Under the pieces are notes generated by a model, which did not search any database, was not told the DNA's origin, and saw only the letters and a list, made by a program, of their open reading frames with translations. Source: AP-15 sp963833745 (GTDB lineage: Bacteria > Pseudomonadota > Alphaproteobacteria > ATCC43930 > CGMCC-115725). Taken from it: 64,000 bases of DNA. The position numbers and the translations under genes were made by a program. Below, in pieces: positions 1 to 9,366 of the stretch. Where the stretch lies: positions 930,001-994,000 of the forward strand of contig CAWHZD010000007.1 in assembly GCA_963833745.1 (NCBI GenBank), given 5' to 3'. Positions within the stretch are counted from its first letter, which is position 1, and every line of letters starts with the position of its first letter.

Positions 1-770
1 TCAAGACCATCGGTGACACGCTCAACGACAAGCACATCAGCTGGGCCTATTTCGGCGGCTCCTTCAACGACGCGGTCGCTCTTTCCAACGATGCGGTCGC
101 CGCCAACCCGGCAAACCCGAACCTGACCGCGGCTGCCCTCGCCGACCCGGCGCACGCGCTCGGCGTCGCCTATTGCCAGATCTGCAATCCTTTTCAGTAC
201 GCGACGTCGATCATGGGCGACGCAACGCAACGAGCGGCCCACGTCAAGGACACCGCCGACGTGATTACGGACATTCAGAACAATACGCTGCCGGCGGTCT
301 CCGTCGGTAAACCCGACGGCCTGCTCGACGGTCACCCGCAAAGCTCGAAGATTGACCTCTTCGAGGCGTATGTCGAGAACGTCCTCGAAACGCTCGAGAA
401 AAACCCGCGGCTAAAAGCGACGACCGCGGTGTTCATCACCTGGGACGAGGCCGGCGGCTATTGGGATTCGGGCTTTGTCCAGCCGATCGATTATTTCGGC
501 GACGGACCGCGCATTCCGCTGCTTGTACTCTCGGCCTACTCGACCGGGGGCAAAGTCGATCACGGCTACGCCGACCATGTTTCGCTGCTGAAATTCATCG
601 AGCGCAACTGGCGTCTGCAGCCGATAACCAATCGCAGCCGCGACAATCTGCCCAATCCGACCGCCAGGAGAAGCAATCCCTACGTCCCGACCAACATGCC
701 GGCGCTGGCCGACCTGTTCGACGCCTTCGATTTCGGCTCGCAGCCCAATCTTGGGCCTTACCTCAAATAA
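1..770 (+). CDS. Phospholipase C / acid phosphatase-type phosphoesterase, 3' part
   Basis: The open frame enters from the left edge (first full codon at position 3) and reads KTIGDTLNDKHISWAYFGG, so the gene starts before the window. About 255 C-terminal residues are visible. The TIGD...ISWAYFGG stretch and the later TTAVFITWDEAGGYWD and YADHVSLLKFIERNW blocks are typical of the phosphoesterase family (PF04185, alkaline-phosphatase fold) that includes bacterial phospholipase C and acid phosphatases. The conserved Asp and His residues of those blocks are metal-site candidates. Members usually act in the periplasm on phosphate esters; the signal peptide would lie outside the window. The substrate cannot be assigned. 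A small secreted protein follows 28 bp downstream. Confidence 0.8.
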   Translation, partial: KTIGDTLNDKHISWAYFGGSFNDAVALSNDAVAANPANPNLTAAALADPAHALGVAYCQICNPFQYATSIMGDATQRAAHVKDTADVITDIQNNTLPAVSVGKPDGLLDGHPQSSKIDLFEAYVENVLETLEKNPRLKATTAVFITWDEAGGYWDSGFVQPIDYFGDGPRIPLLVLSAYSTGGKVDHGYADHVSLLKFIERNWRLQPITNRSRDNLPNPTARRSNPYVPTNMPALADLFDAFDFGSQPNLGPYLK

Positions 771-798
771 CGACACGCGAAGCGCTGGCGACAGCCGG

Positions 799-1470
799 AT
801 GCGGTCATCTGCAAAAACACTGTCGCCGGCGCTGGTCCTCTCAGGTTTCCTCGTGCTGCTCGCCGGGTCGGCGTCGGCACAGCAATTTTCGGCCGATCTC
901 GTGACGACGAATGCGCGAGGCGAGGAGGCGGGCACGGCCGGCAAGCTTTATGTCGGCAACCGCGTCGTGCGGATCGAAACTCCCGATTTCCCAAATGGCA
1001 GCTTCCTGGTGGACGCCGGCGCCGACACCGCGTTTTTCGTGATGCCGGCGCAACGCGTCTTCATGGACGCCAAGCAGTCAAGCCACCTGACCCAGATCCT
1101 GGTTCCGGTCGATCCGAACGATCCATGCCGGGCATGGCAGGCGATGGCGAAACTCGCCGGCGCGGCCGAGCACGGTGCCCAATGGCGTTGCCAGCGACTG
1201 GGGGCGGCGGGCGCCGGCCGGCGTGCAACGATCAAGTTCCGAGCAATATCGCCGCGTGGCGAGGAGGATTACGCCTGGATCGACCTGGGGCTGAAGTTTC
1301 CAGTCAAATTTCAATTCGCGGACGGCACCGGCGCCGCCCTCGACGATATCCGGGAGGGGTCACAACCCGGCGCGCTGTTCGCGGTCCCGGCCGGCTACCG
1401 CAAATTCGATCCGCGGAAGTTGATCGAACGCATCAAGCAAAGTGACGTCTGGGTCGACCCACCAAAGTAA
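799..1470 (+). CDS. Secreted/periplasmic protein of unknown function
   Basis: The product is 223 aa. I prefer the ATG at 799 because it opens a good signal peptide (MRSS..., a hydrophobic LVLSGFLVLLAG core, then ASAQQ as cleavage site); an in-frame ATG at 751 would overlap the preceding gene and put 16 polar residues in front of it. The mature part is mostly beta-strand-like (FSADLVTTNARGEE..., KLYVGNRVVRIETPDF, FFVMPAQRVFMDA), resembling LolA-like or DUF4412-type periplasmic folds, but this is only an impression. It lies 28 bp after the phosphoesterase gene on the same strand and may be cotranscribed with it. Function unknown. Confidence 0.7.
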   Translation: MRSSAKTLSPALVLSGFLVLLAGSASAQQFSADLVTTNARGEEAGTAGKLYVGNRVVRIETPDFPNGSFLVDAGADTAFFVMPAQRVFMDAKQSSHLTQILVPVDPNDPCRAWQAMAKLAGAAEHGAQWRCQRLGAAGAGRRATIKFRAISPRGEEDYAWIDLGLKFPVKFQFADGTGAALDDIREGSQPGALFAVPAGYRKFDPRKLIERIKQSDVWVDPPK

Positions 1471-1484
1471 CCACGAACGCTCGT

Positions 1485-2669
1485 TCATGCGGCAGCGAGG
1501 TATTCGAGGGCGGCGGCAATGCCGCCGGCGCGATGCGGGATGCCGGCCCGGACTAGGCCCATTTCAACCCCGCTCAACGTGCCGCACAGCATCAGATCGT
1601 TCAACCAGCCGAGATGGCCGATGCGAAAGACCTTGCCCTGAACCCGGCCGAGACCGGTGCCGAGCGACATGTCGAAAGCGTCGAGGATAATCTGGCGCAG
1701 CCGATCCGCATCGTAGCCATCCGGCAACATGACCGAGGTTACAGTGCTGGAATATTCGCGCGGGTCGGCGCACAGCACTTCAAGTCCCCAGCCGGCAACC
1801 GCGCGGCGGGTAGCCTCGGCATGACGGGCATGGCGGCGGAAGACTGCGTCGAGCCCTTCCTCGTCAAGCAGCATCTGCAGTGATTCACGCAAACCGAACA
1901 ACAGGTTGGTCACCGGCGTATAGGGAAACATGCCGGTCTGCGCGGTGTCGCGCATCGCCTGCCAGTCCCAATAAGACCGTGGCAGTTTCGCGGTATCGCT
2001 GGCGGCCAATGCTTTGCGCGACACGGCGTTGAAGCCGAGGCCGGGAGGCAGCATCAGCCCCTTTTGCGAGCCGCAGACGGTGACGTCGACCCGCCATTCG
2101 TCGTGGCGGTAGTCGATCGAGGCCAATGAGGAGACCGTGTCGACCATGAACAACGCGGGATGGCGGGCTCGGTCGATCGCCGCCCGGATCTCGGGGATGC
2201 GGTTGGCGATCCCGGTCGAGGTTTCGTTGTGGACGGCACAGACCGCCTTGACTTGGTGCGCGCGGTCGGCGGCGAGCCTTTCCTCGACCACGGCGGGGTC
2301 AACCCCGTGCCGCCAGTCGCCGGGGATGAACTCGACATCGAGGCCGAGCCGCACCGCCATCGCTCGCCATAAACTCGCGAATTGGCCGGTCTCGAACATC
2401 AAGACGCGGTCGCCCGGCGACAAGGTGTTCGACAGCGCCGCCTCCCACGCCCCGGTTCCTGACGACGGGTAGATGACGACCATCTCTGCGGTCTTGAAGA
2501 CGCGCTTCATGCCGGCGATGACTTCCTTGGCCATCTCGGCGAATTGCGGGCCGCGATGGTCGATTGTCGGCATCGCCATCGCCTGCAGCACCCGGTCGGG
2601 CACATTGGCAGGCCCCGGGATCTGCAGGAAATGGCGGCCACTGCGCACCGTCGGCGCGTTGCTCCTCAT
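1485..2669 (-). CDS. Serine-glyoxylate/alanine-glyoxylate-type aminotransferase (class V)
   Basis: A 394-aa class V PLP-dependent aminotransferase of full family length. It starts with the typical FLQIPGPANVPDRVLQAM block, has the phosphate-binding YPSSGTGAWEAAL segment (about residues 68-79), the conserved MVDTVSSLAS stretch with its PLP-contacting Asp (about 177), and Lys203 in GSQKGLMLPPG as the Schiff-base lysine. These features match serine-glyoxylate aminotransferases, which convert serine plus glyoxylate to hydroxypyruvate plus glycine in C1 or photorespiratory-type metabolism. Alanine-glyoxylate or purine-linked activity is possible. It lies 21 bp after the flavin oxidoreductase gene on the same strand, so the two probably form an operon. 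Cytosolic. Confidence 0.87.
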   Translation of the reverse strand: MRSNAPTVRSGRHFLQIPGPANVPDRVLQAMAMPTIDHRGPQFAEMAKEVIAGMKRVFKTAEMVVIYPSSGTGAWEAALSNTLSPGDRVLMFETGQFASLWRAMAVRLGLDVEFIPGDWRHGVDPAVVEERLAADRAHQVKAVCAVHNETSTGIANRIPEIRAAIDRARHPALFMVDTVSSLASIDYRHDEWRVDVTVCGSQKGLMLPPGLGFNAVSRKALAASDTAKLPRSYWDWQAMRDTAQTGMFPYTPVTNLLFGLRESLQMLLDEEGLDAVFRRHARHAEATRRAVAGWGLEVLCADPREYSSTVTSVMLPDGYDADRLRQIILDAFDMSLGTGLGRVQGKVFRIGHLGWLNDLMLCGTLSGVEMGLVRAGIPHRAGGIAAALEYLAAA

Positions 2670-2690
2670 CTGCGAATCCTAATTGCCGGG

Positions 2691-3872
2691 TTATTCGGCG
2701 GCATCGCGGCGCGGCGGCGGCGCGGTCCGGGTCGCCGCGTGCCGGTCGATTTCCTTCTGGATCGCGGCACTGGCCTTGCCGGTGAAATCGACATGGCGGC
2801 TGGTCGCGAAATCATAGCTGCCCTGCAGCAATTCGCGGCTCTGCTGGAAATGCGGGTGCACGAACCGCGCCATCAGCTCGTAATGCTTTTTGGTCGCATC
2901 CCAATCGGCCCAGTTCTGCGCCAGCTCGCACAACACGCCAAACCCGCCGGAGCCGGCGACCAGCCGGTCGATATAGGCGATCGCGTCGTCGGGAGTGCCG
3001 ATGCAGCCCGTGCCGGTTTCGATCAGCCAGTCGGTCGGGTCGGGCACTTCGGGCGGGATGATCGGGAACGTGGCGACGTCGCGGAAGTAGTTGGCGAAGG
3101 CCTGGACCCCGAACTGCACGTTTTTGCGCGCCTGTTCGCGGGTTTCGGCGATGTGGAACATGCCGACCACCCGCCAGTCCTTGCGGTCGGGCGCGTGGCC
3201 GTTGGCCCGCGCGGTCTCTTCATAGAGCCCCCAATTGGCGGTATGCCGCTCCATCGCCATCGGACTGGTGCCGCCGATCGACAGCATGCCGACGCCGTAT
3301 TTGCCGGCCAGCAACGATCCCGACGGCGAGCGCGCCGCCGCCACCGCCAATTCCATGGTCGGACGGGTGTACGGGCGCAGTTGCAGTTGCGCCTCGGTCA
3401 GGTTGAACCAGTCGGTCTTGCGGGTGACGGTTTCGCCGTTGAGCAGCCGGACGACGACGTCAAACGACTCGTTCATCATCCGCCGTTGCTCGCCGGGGTC
3501 GATGCCGATTTTCAGCGCGTCATGGACGAGCGCGCCAGGGCCGACGCCCATCATCGCCCGGCCGCGGGTCATGTGGTCGAGCTGGACCATGCGGTCGGCG
3601 AGCATGAACGGGTTGTGATAGGGCAATGACACGACGCCGGTGCCGAGCCGGATGTGGCGGGTGCGCTGCGCCGCCGCGGCGATAAACATCTCGGGGCAGG
3701 CGATCAATTCGAAGCCGCCCGAGTGATGCTCGCCGATCCACGCCTCATGGTAGTTCAGCCGGTCGAGATGCTCGAGCAGCTCGAGGTCCCGCTCCATCGA
3801 CAAGGTCGGGTTTTCGTCGTGATTGTGGAACGGCGCCAAAAAGATGCCGCTGCGTAAATAGAGTTCGTTCAT
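2691..3872 (-). CDS. LLM-class flavin-dependent oxidoreductase (luciferase-like monooxygenase)
   Basis: A 393-aa protein of the bacterial luciferase-like superfamily. The N-terminus has the family pattern (...GIFLAPFHNHDENPTL, LDRLNYHEAWIGEHHS), followed by IRLGTGVVSLPYHNPFMLAD and ...MMGVGPGALVHDALKIGID, which are the flavin-binding TIM-barrel blocks. Such enzymes use reduced FMN and oxygen, or F420, to oxidise small organic molecules; the substrate is not predictable here. It is the first gene of an apparent two-gene minus-strand operon with the class V aminotransferase. Soluble; no signal peptide. Confidence 0.85.
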   Translation of the reverse strand: MNELYLRSGIFLAPFHNHDENPTLSMERDLELLEHLDRLNYHEAWIGEHHSGGFELIACPEMFIAAAAQRTRHIRLGTGVVSLPYHNPFMLADRMVQLDHMTRGRAMMGVGPGALVHDALKIGIDPGEQRRMMNESFDVVVRLLNGETVTRKTDWFNLTEAQLQLRPYTRPTMELAVAAARSPSGSLLAGKYGVGMLSIGGTSPMAMERHTANWGLYEETARANGHAPDRKDWRVVGMFHIAETREQARKNVQFGVQAFANYFRDVATFPIIPPEVPDPTDWLIETGTGCIGTPDDAIAYIDRLVAGSGGFGVLCELAQNWADWDATKKHYELMARFVHPHFQQSRELLQGSYDFATSRHVDFTGKASAAIQKEIDRHAATRTAPPPRRDAAE

Positions 3873-4345
3873 GCCGATCCCTCTGGCGGAAACCGTCGCG
3901 CGGCGGATCGTCGATCATCGCCCCGCTTCCCGCAAGCGAATTCCCCGGATCTCCAGACGTGGGGCGGCCCCGCGAGTGAGATCAGTCACTCCACCTCACC
4001 GGCCGAGGCAGCTCAGGCCTGTTGCGGGCGCAGGACGCCCCCGTCGTTCGCGACAGACAAACCGGGAGCTGATGGGGTATAGCTCCGCAGCTGTGCCCGG
4101 CTCGGGCGTCGCAAGCGGCGATCGGAGTGGGCGCGCAAGCGTTGACCTGCGGTTAATCGAGGTGCTGGAATTGCCGCTGCCTCTTTGCGTCCCACACTCT
4201 CTCCGCCGCCCACACTCGCGAGAGGGCGGCACGTCGGCGCGCGGGATCCTTTAGAATTGTTGCAACCGGCTAGAATTGTAGCAACCGGCGCGCGAATAGG
4301 ATCGCCGTCATAAAACGCGTTGCCGAGGCAAGCCACAGGGGTCAA
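3873..4345. other. Divergent intergenic region between oxidoreductase and efflux operons
   Basis: About 470 bp with no convincing gene on either strand. It must hold the promoters of the minus-strand oxidoreductase unit and of the plus-strand efflux operon. The only clear structure is the 19-bp tandem repeat at 4252-4289. Confidence 0.5.
4252..4289. promoter_or_regulatory. Tandem 19-bp direct repeat upstream of the RND efflux operon (operator candidate)
   Basis: Two adjacent 19-bp units, TAGAATTGTTGCAACCGGC (4252-4270) and TAGAATTGTAGCAACCGGC (4271-4289), differ at one base and end 56 bp before the adaptor start codon. The first unit contains the palindrome GTTGCAAC. Position and spacing suit a repressor or activator site for the efflux operon. 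No TetR/MarR-type regulator gene is adjacent, so the partner is unknown. Confidence 0.4.
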
Positions 4346-5587
4346 ATGGCTCGCAGATCGTCTGTCATATATCTCCTAACCTTTTTGCTGAGTCTGGTCT
4401 TAGGCGACGCAAAGGCCCAGCCGGCGCCCGGGCCGCCGGCGGTCGGGGTGGTGCGCGCCGCACAGCAACAGATCACCCAGACCAACGAGTTTATCGGCCG
4501 CATCCAGGCGGTCGGTCGGGTGGCGCTTGTCGCCCGGGTCACCGCGTTTCTCGAAAAACGGGCTTTCATCGAGGGTACCGAAGTCAAGAAGGGCGACCTG
4601 CTTTACCTCCTCGAGCAGCCGCCGTTTCAGGCGCAGGTCGATTTCAACCAGGCGAATGTCGCCCAGCTGCAGGCGCAGCATCGCAACGCCGAGCTGACAC
4701 TCGAACGGGCGCAATACCTGCTCAAGACCGTTGCCGGCCAGCAATCGAATGTCGATGCTGCGCTCGCCTCAGAGCGTTCATTGGCGGCGCAGATCGCCGG
4801 CGCCCAGGCGCAATTGCAAACCGCTCAGATCAACCTCGGCTACACCGAAATCCGGGCGCCGATCGACGGCAGGATCAGCGCCACCGCGGTCACCGAAGGC
4901 AACGTGGTGTCGGAGACCAGCGGCACCCTCGCCACCCTTGTCAGCCAGGACCCGATGTACGTGATCTTTCCGATTGCGCTGCGCACCGGGCTCGAGTTGC
5001 GCGACCGCTACGCGCCAAAGGGTGGCTTCAGCGCCGTCCAGATCCGGCTGCGACTGCCGACCGGAAAAATCTACGGTCAGGTGGGCCATCTCGATTACGT
5101 CTCGCCGACTGTCGCTGAAAACACCGACACGATCACCTTGCGCGGCGTGATCCCGAACCCGCTGCTGCCCGGAACGAAAATCGCCGGACAAGGGCTGCGC
5201 GAGCTGACAGACGGCGAGTTCGTAACCGTATTGCTCGAAGGGGTGCAGCCGATCACGGTTCTTGCCATCCCACGGGCCGCGGTGTTGTCCGACCAGCAGG
5301 GCGATTACGTCTATGTCGTCGATGCGCAAAACAAGGCCCAAATTCGGCGCATTCACCTCGGCCAGTCGACCCCGACGACCGCGGTGGTGACCTATGGCTT
5401 AAAGGAAGGGGAGCTGGTGATCGCCGAAGGGTTGCAGCGGGTCCGCCCCGGCGCGGTGGTTTCGCCTGCGCCAGCCTCTCCGCCTCCGCCAATCCCGGCG
5501 GCGTTCGAGCAGACGGACGGGGGCGGGGCATCCGGCAAGGACGGGGCTGGTGGCGCCGCAGCGGGCGCACCCAAGGCGAACCAATGA
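4346..5587 (+). CDS. RND efflux periplasmic adaptor subunit (membrane fusion protein)
   Basis: A 413-aa HlyD/AcrA-type adaptor. An N-terminal signal sequence (YLLTFLLSLVLGDAKAQP) leads to the first beta-barrel/lipoyl half (IGRIQAVGRVALVARVTAFL, KKGDLLYLLEQPPFQAQVD), then an alpha-helical hairpin around residues 95-160 rich in Gln and Ala, and the second lipoyl half ending at NLGYTEIRAPIDGRISATAV. The C-terminus is Pro/Gly/Ala-rich and low-complexity. It would link the inner-membrane pump to an outer-membrane channel. Its stop codon overlaps the pump start (ATGA), indicating translational coupling. There is no Cys lipobox, so it is probably a soluble periplasmic type. Confidence 0.9.
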   Translation: MARRSSVIYLLTFLLSLVLGDAKAQPAPGPPAVGVVRAAQQQITQTNEFIGRIQAVGRVALVARVTAFLEKRAFIEGTEVKKGDLLYLLEQPPFQAQVDFNQANVAQLQAQHRNAELTLERAQYLLKTVAGQQSNVDAALASERSLAAQIAGAQAQLQTAQINLGYTEIRAPIDGRISATAVTEGNVVSETSGTLATLVSQDPMYVIFPIALRTGLELRDRYAPKGGFSAVQIRLRLPTGKIYGQVGHLDYVSPTVAENTDTITLRGVIPNPLLPGTKIAGQGLRELTDGEFVTVLLEGVQPITVLAIPRAAVLSDQQGDYVYVVDAQNKAQIRRIHLGQSTPTTAVVTYGLKEGELVIAEGLQRVRPGAVVSPAPASPPPPIPAAFEQTDGGGASGKDGAGGAAAGAPKANQ

Positions 5588-8500
5588 TCTCCGCGATCTT
5601 TGTCGATCGACCGAGGCTGGCGATCGTCATCGCCATCGTCATCACGATCGCAGGTCTGTTGGCGCTGACCGCCATACCGGTCGCGCAGTTCCCCGACATC
5701 GTGCCGCCGCAGGTCCAGGTCACAGCGAGCTATCCGGGCGCCTCGGCCGCCGATGTTGAAGCCAGCGTGGCGCAGCCGATCGAGGCGCAGGTCGTCGGCG
5801 TCGACAAGATGATCTACATGAAGTCGACGAGCGGCAATGACGGCAGCTACAATCTGACCGTCAGTTTCGAGCTGGGCAGCGATCCCGACATTAACACGGT
5901 CAACGTCAACAACCGCGTCCAGACCGCGCTCTCGCAGTTGCCCGCTCAAGTCCAACTTGAAGGGCTGACAATCCAGAAAAAGTCCTCGGCGGTCCTGCAA
6001 TTCATCGTGCTCTACAGCGAGAACGGCAAGCAGGACCCGCTTTTCATAACCAATTACGCGATCATCAACGTGCTCGACGTGTTGTCGCGTACGCCCGGGG
6101 TCGGTCAGGCACATATCTTTAGCCCACTTAATTACTCGATGCGCATCTGGTTCGACATCAACCGGCTCAACAACCTGCAAATGACCCCGGCGGACGTGAT
6201 CTCGGCCATCCAGGCGCAAAACGTCGTGGCCCCGGTCGGGCGGATTGGCGCACGCCCGATGTCGAACGACCAGCAATTCCAGTTGAATATCCAGACGCAG
6301 GGCCGCCTTACGACGCCCGAGCAATTCGGCGATATCGTATTGCGCGCCAATCCCGACGGCTCGCTGTTGCGGATCAAGGACGTTGCCCGGGTCGAGCTCG
6401 GCGCCCAGAACGAGGATATCGAGAGCCGCCTGAACGGCCGCCCGGCGGTGGCGATCGGCATTTATCTTTCACCCGGCGCCAATGCGGTCAGAACCGCGAA
6501 ACTCGTTCGCACCAATCTCGATCACCTGAGCCAGCGCTTTCCGCCCGGTCTCAAATACTTGGTCAATTACGACACGACGGACTTTGTCTTCGACACGATC
6601 CACGACGTCGTGATCACACTGCTCATCGCGTTTGTCCTCGTTATCATCGTCGTGTTTCTGTTTCTCGGCACGCTGCGCGCGACATTGATTCCGGCGATCG
6701 CAGTACCGGTCAGCGTCATCGGCACGTTTGCCGTGCTGCTGATGATGGGTTATTCCGCAAACACCATCTCGCTGCTGGCGATGGTATTGGCGATCGGCAT
6801 CCTTGTCGACGATGCGATCGTCGTCGTCGAGAATGTCGAGCGCGTCATGGAGGAAGAGCCCCAATTGTCGCCGCCCGAGGCGACAAAAAAGGCCATGACC
6901 GAAATCACCGGCCCGATCATTGCGATCACCCTCGTGCTGTTTTCGGTATTCGTACCGATCGCTTTCATCGGCGGCGTATCAGGGACCCTGTTTCGGCAAT
7001 TCGCGGTGACGATCAGCGTCGCGATGGCGATCTCGGCATTGAACGCGCTGACTCTGTCGCCGGCGTTGTGCGCCGTGTTTTTGCGGCATGGCGGCCCCAA
7101 GCGCGGCGTCATGGGCTGGGTCCTGCGGCGCATCGACAATGTCCGCGACGGCTATGCCGCGATCGTGCGCCGCCTGGTGCGCGTTTCGGTTCTCGGCGTC
7201 GTGGCGATATTGGCAGCTGCGACGACGGTTTATTTGCTGTCGTTGCGGACCCCGACCGGGTTTCTGCCCGAGGAAGACCAAGGCGCCTTTTTCATTTCAG
7301 TGCAATTGCCGGATGGCGCTTCGGTCGCCCGAACCAGCAACGCTACGCGGCGCATCGAAGCGCTGCTGCGAGCGATGCCCCAGGTTCAAAACATCCTTGC
7401 GATCGTCGGATTTTCGATCATCGACGGTGTCAACGAGCCGAATACGGCATTCGTCGTGCCGACACTGAAGCCGTTCGCCGACCGCGTCGGTGCCGCCAAC
7501 TCGGCGCAGGCCTTGATCGCGAAGATCTTCGGCGAGGGACAGCAGATCCGCACGGCGACCGTCATCCCGTTCAACCTGCCGCCGATCATCGGGCTGTCGA
7601 CGACCGGCGGGTTCGAATATCAGCTCGAAGGCCTCGAGGGGCAGGACCCCGCCGACATGAACAGCGTCATGCAGGGCCTGCTCGCCGCCGCCAATCGCGA
7701 CCCGCGGCTGACCCGCGTCTTTTCCACGTTTACTGCCAGCAACCCATCGATTTACCTGAATATCGACCGCAAGAAGGCCCAGGCTTTGGGGCTGTCGATG
7801 AGCGACGTGTTCAACTCGTTAGGGGCTACCCTGGGCGGCATCTACATCAACAATTTCAACCTCTATGGACGGGTCTGGCAGGTCATCGTTCAGGGAGAGG
7901 CGGCCAATCGCCGCGACGTGTCTTCTCTTTGGCAGATCTATATTCGCAATAAATTTGGCTCCACCGTGCCGTTGGCATCGATCGCCCACGCCGGCATTAT
8001 CGTCGGGCCGCAGGTCATCACCCGATACAACAACTATCGCGCGATCCCGATCCAGGGCAGCCCGTCGCCAGGCACCTCGTCAGGCGTGGCGTTAGCGGCG
8101 ATGTCGGAAATCTCGGCCAAAACCCTGCCGGCCGGCTTTAGCTACGAGTGGACCGGAACCGCCTATCAGCAGGTGGCGGCGGCTGGCCAAACCGGCTCGA
8201 TCCTTGGCCTCTCCGTGCTGTTCGCGTTTCTGTTTCTGGTCGGTCTCTACGAGAGCTGGATGATCCCGGTGCCAGTCTTGCTGTCGGTGCCGGTCGGCGT
8301 GCTGGGCGCGTTTCTCGGCATCCTGGTCTTCCGCCTGTCGCTCGACCTTTATGCCGAGATCGGTCTCGTCGTGCTGATCGCGATGTCCGCCAAGAACGGC
8401 ATCCTGATCGTCGAATTCGCCAAGGACCAGCGCGAGGGCGGGAGGGACATTCGCGAGGCGGCGGTGCTCGGCGCGCGGATGCGGTTTCGCGCGGTAATGA

Positions 8501-8727
8501 TGACCTCGTTCGCGTTTATCCTCGGGGTTTATCCGCTGGTCGTCGCCTCGGGTGCCGCCGAGATCAGCCGGCACAGCGTCGGCACGCCGGTGTTTACCGG
8601 AATGATCGCCGCCAGCGCGATCGGGCTGTTCGTAATCCCGATGCTCTACGTTACCTTCCAGACCCTTCGCGAGCGCAGCGGCACGTGGTTCCGCCGGCTT
8701 GGGCCGCGTCGCAGCCGGGCCGATTAG
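5584..8727 (+). CDS. RND multidrug efflux pump permease, AcrB/HAE1 type
   Basis: A 1047-aa inner-membrane proton/drug antiporter of full family length. The opening ISAIFVDRPRLAIVIAIVIT and VAQFPDIVPPQVQV are typical of HAE1 pumps. Asp409-Asp410 in AIGILVDDAIVVVENVE match the TM4 proton-relay pair, and Lys937 in AMSAKNGILIVEFAKD matches the TM10 relay lysine, so the pump appears functional. Two large periplasmic porter domains lie between TM1-2 and TM7-8. It overlaps the adaptor gene by 4 bp. No outer-membrane factor gene (TolC/OprM type) follows, so a channel encoded elsewhere must be used. Substrates unknown. Confidence 0.93.
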   Translation: MISAIFVDRPRLAIVIAIVITIAGLLALTAIPVAQFPDIVPPQVQVTASYPGASAADVEASVAQPIEAQVVGVDKMIYMKSTSGNDGSYNLTVSFELGSDPDINTVNVNNRVQTALSQLPAQVQLEGLTIQKKSSAVLQFIVLYSENGKQDPLFITNYAIINVLDVLSRTPGVGQAHIFSPLNYSMRIWFDINRLNNLQMTPADVISAIQAQNVVAPVGRIGARPMSNDQQFQLNIQTQGRLTTPEQFGDIVLRANPDGSLLRIKDVARVELGAQNEDIESRLNGRPAVAIGIYLSPGANAVRTAKLVRTNLDHLSQRFPPGLKYLVNYDTTDFVFDTIHDVVITLLIAFVLVIIVVFLFLGTLRATLIPAIAVPVSVIGTFAVLLMMGYSANTISLLAMVLAIGILVDDAIVVVENVERVMEEEPQLSPPEATKKAMTEITGPIIAITLVLFSVFVPIAFIGGVSGTLFRQFAVTISVAMAISALNALTLSPALCAVFLRHGGPKRGVMGWVLRRIDNVRDGYAAIVRRLVRVSVLGVVAILAAATTVYLLSLRTPTGFLPEEDQGAFFISVQLPDGASVARTSNATRRIEALLRAMPQVQNILAIVGFSIIDGVNEPNTAFVVPTLKPFADRVGAANSAQALIAKIFGEGQQIRTATVIPFNLPPIIGLSTTGGFEYQLEGLEGQDPADMNSVMQGLLAAANRDPRLTRVFSTFTASNPSIYLNIDRKKAQALGLSMSDVFNSLGATLGGIYINNFNLYGRVWQVIVQGEAANRRDVSSLWQIYIRNKFGSTVPLASIAHAGIIVGPQVITRYNNYRAIPIQGSPSPGTSSGVALAAMSEISAKTLPAGFSYEWTGTAYQQVAAAGQTGSILGLSVLFAFLFLVGLYESWMIPVPVLLSVPVGVLGAFLGILVFRLSLDLYAEIGLVVLIAMSAKNGILIVEFAKDQREGGRDIREAAVLGARMRFRAVMMTSFAFILGVYPLVVASGAAEISRHSVGTPVFTGMIAASAIGLFVIPMLYVTFQTLRERSGTWFRRLGPRRSRAD

Positions 8728-8819
8728 ACCACCTTCCGCAATCGGCAGCGGCGCGCCCCTAACTAGCGCCGGGCGCGATTAATTACCTGGACGCGCGGTG
8801 CGAGACGCGCTCGCCGGAG

Positions 8820-9366
8820 CTATACTGCCTCCTCCTTAGGCGAAGGACGGTATGCCGTCACTGTCACGGCAGATCCTCCAAGAAAAATCTCGGGGTTGCC
8901 GATTATGATTGCCCCAGGGGGCGGGCGGCCGAGCGTTATGACGGCGTTCCTGTCTGGCTTGTCTCTAGCTCTATCGTCAAATTCCAGGATCGTGACATCG
9001 CCCTCGGTATGTATGTCGACCAGCGGACTTCGGTAGAAATTTTCCTGTTGCGCAATAAAGGTGTTCAGCGTTGGAAGATCCCAGTCGGGCGGAGCTTTCT
9101 GACTCCTCTTAGTGGTTCCTCGCCAATCGGCATCAGAAGTCTTGGCCTGTAATATCGCGTAATGAGTTCGTCAGGTCGGTCATGGCGGCGGCGGCGCTCG
9201 CGGCATCGGGACGATCCACCCTTGCGCCCACCTCCTCAAGGATATTACCCCGTTCCGTTGTAAGGTCGGTACCGGTCGAGACCCCAAGCCTCTGGGCGAT
9301 CTGATCAAGCCCGGTCCTATCTCTTTCGTAAAAGCATAATCCGACCGAGGGTTGTATTTCAGTAGA
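8820..9366 (-). pseudogene. Decayed protein-coding gene, two frame-shifted segments
   Basis: Two minus-strand open segments look protein-like but have no start codon. Segment 1 (9366-9133) encodes about 77 residues including GLDQIAQRLGVSTGTDLTTE and LEEVGARVDRPDAASAAAAM. Segment 2 (9170-8820) continues one frame away with about 116 residues including PPDWDLPTLNTFIAQQENFY and VDIHTEGDVTILEFDDRARD. The segments overlap by 38 nt, so a single frameshift would join them. I do not recognise the family. The charge pattern and helix/strand periodicity are better than expected for random frames, but it could still be chance. Confidence 0.4.

Noticed and set aside
2544..3629. 361-codon plus-strand frame opposite the flavin oxidoreductase
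   Set aside because: Arg/Gly/Asp-rich shadow of a conserved gene on the other strand.
8728..8819. Intrinsic terminator after the RND pump
   Set aside because: GC-rich short inverted segments exist but no stable stem with a T-run could be picked out.
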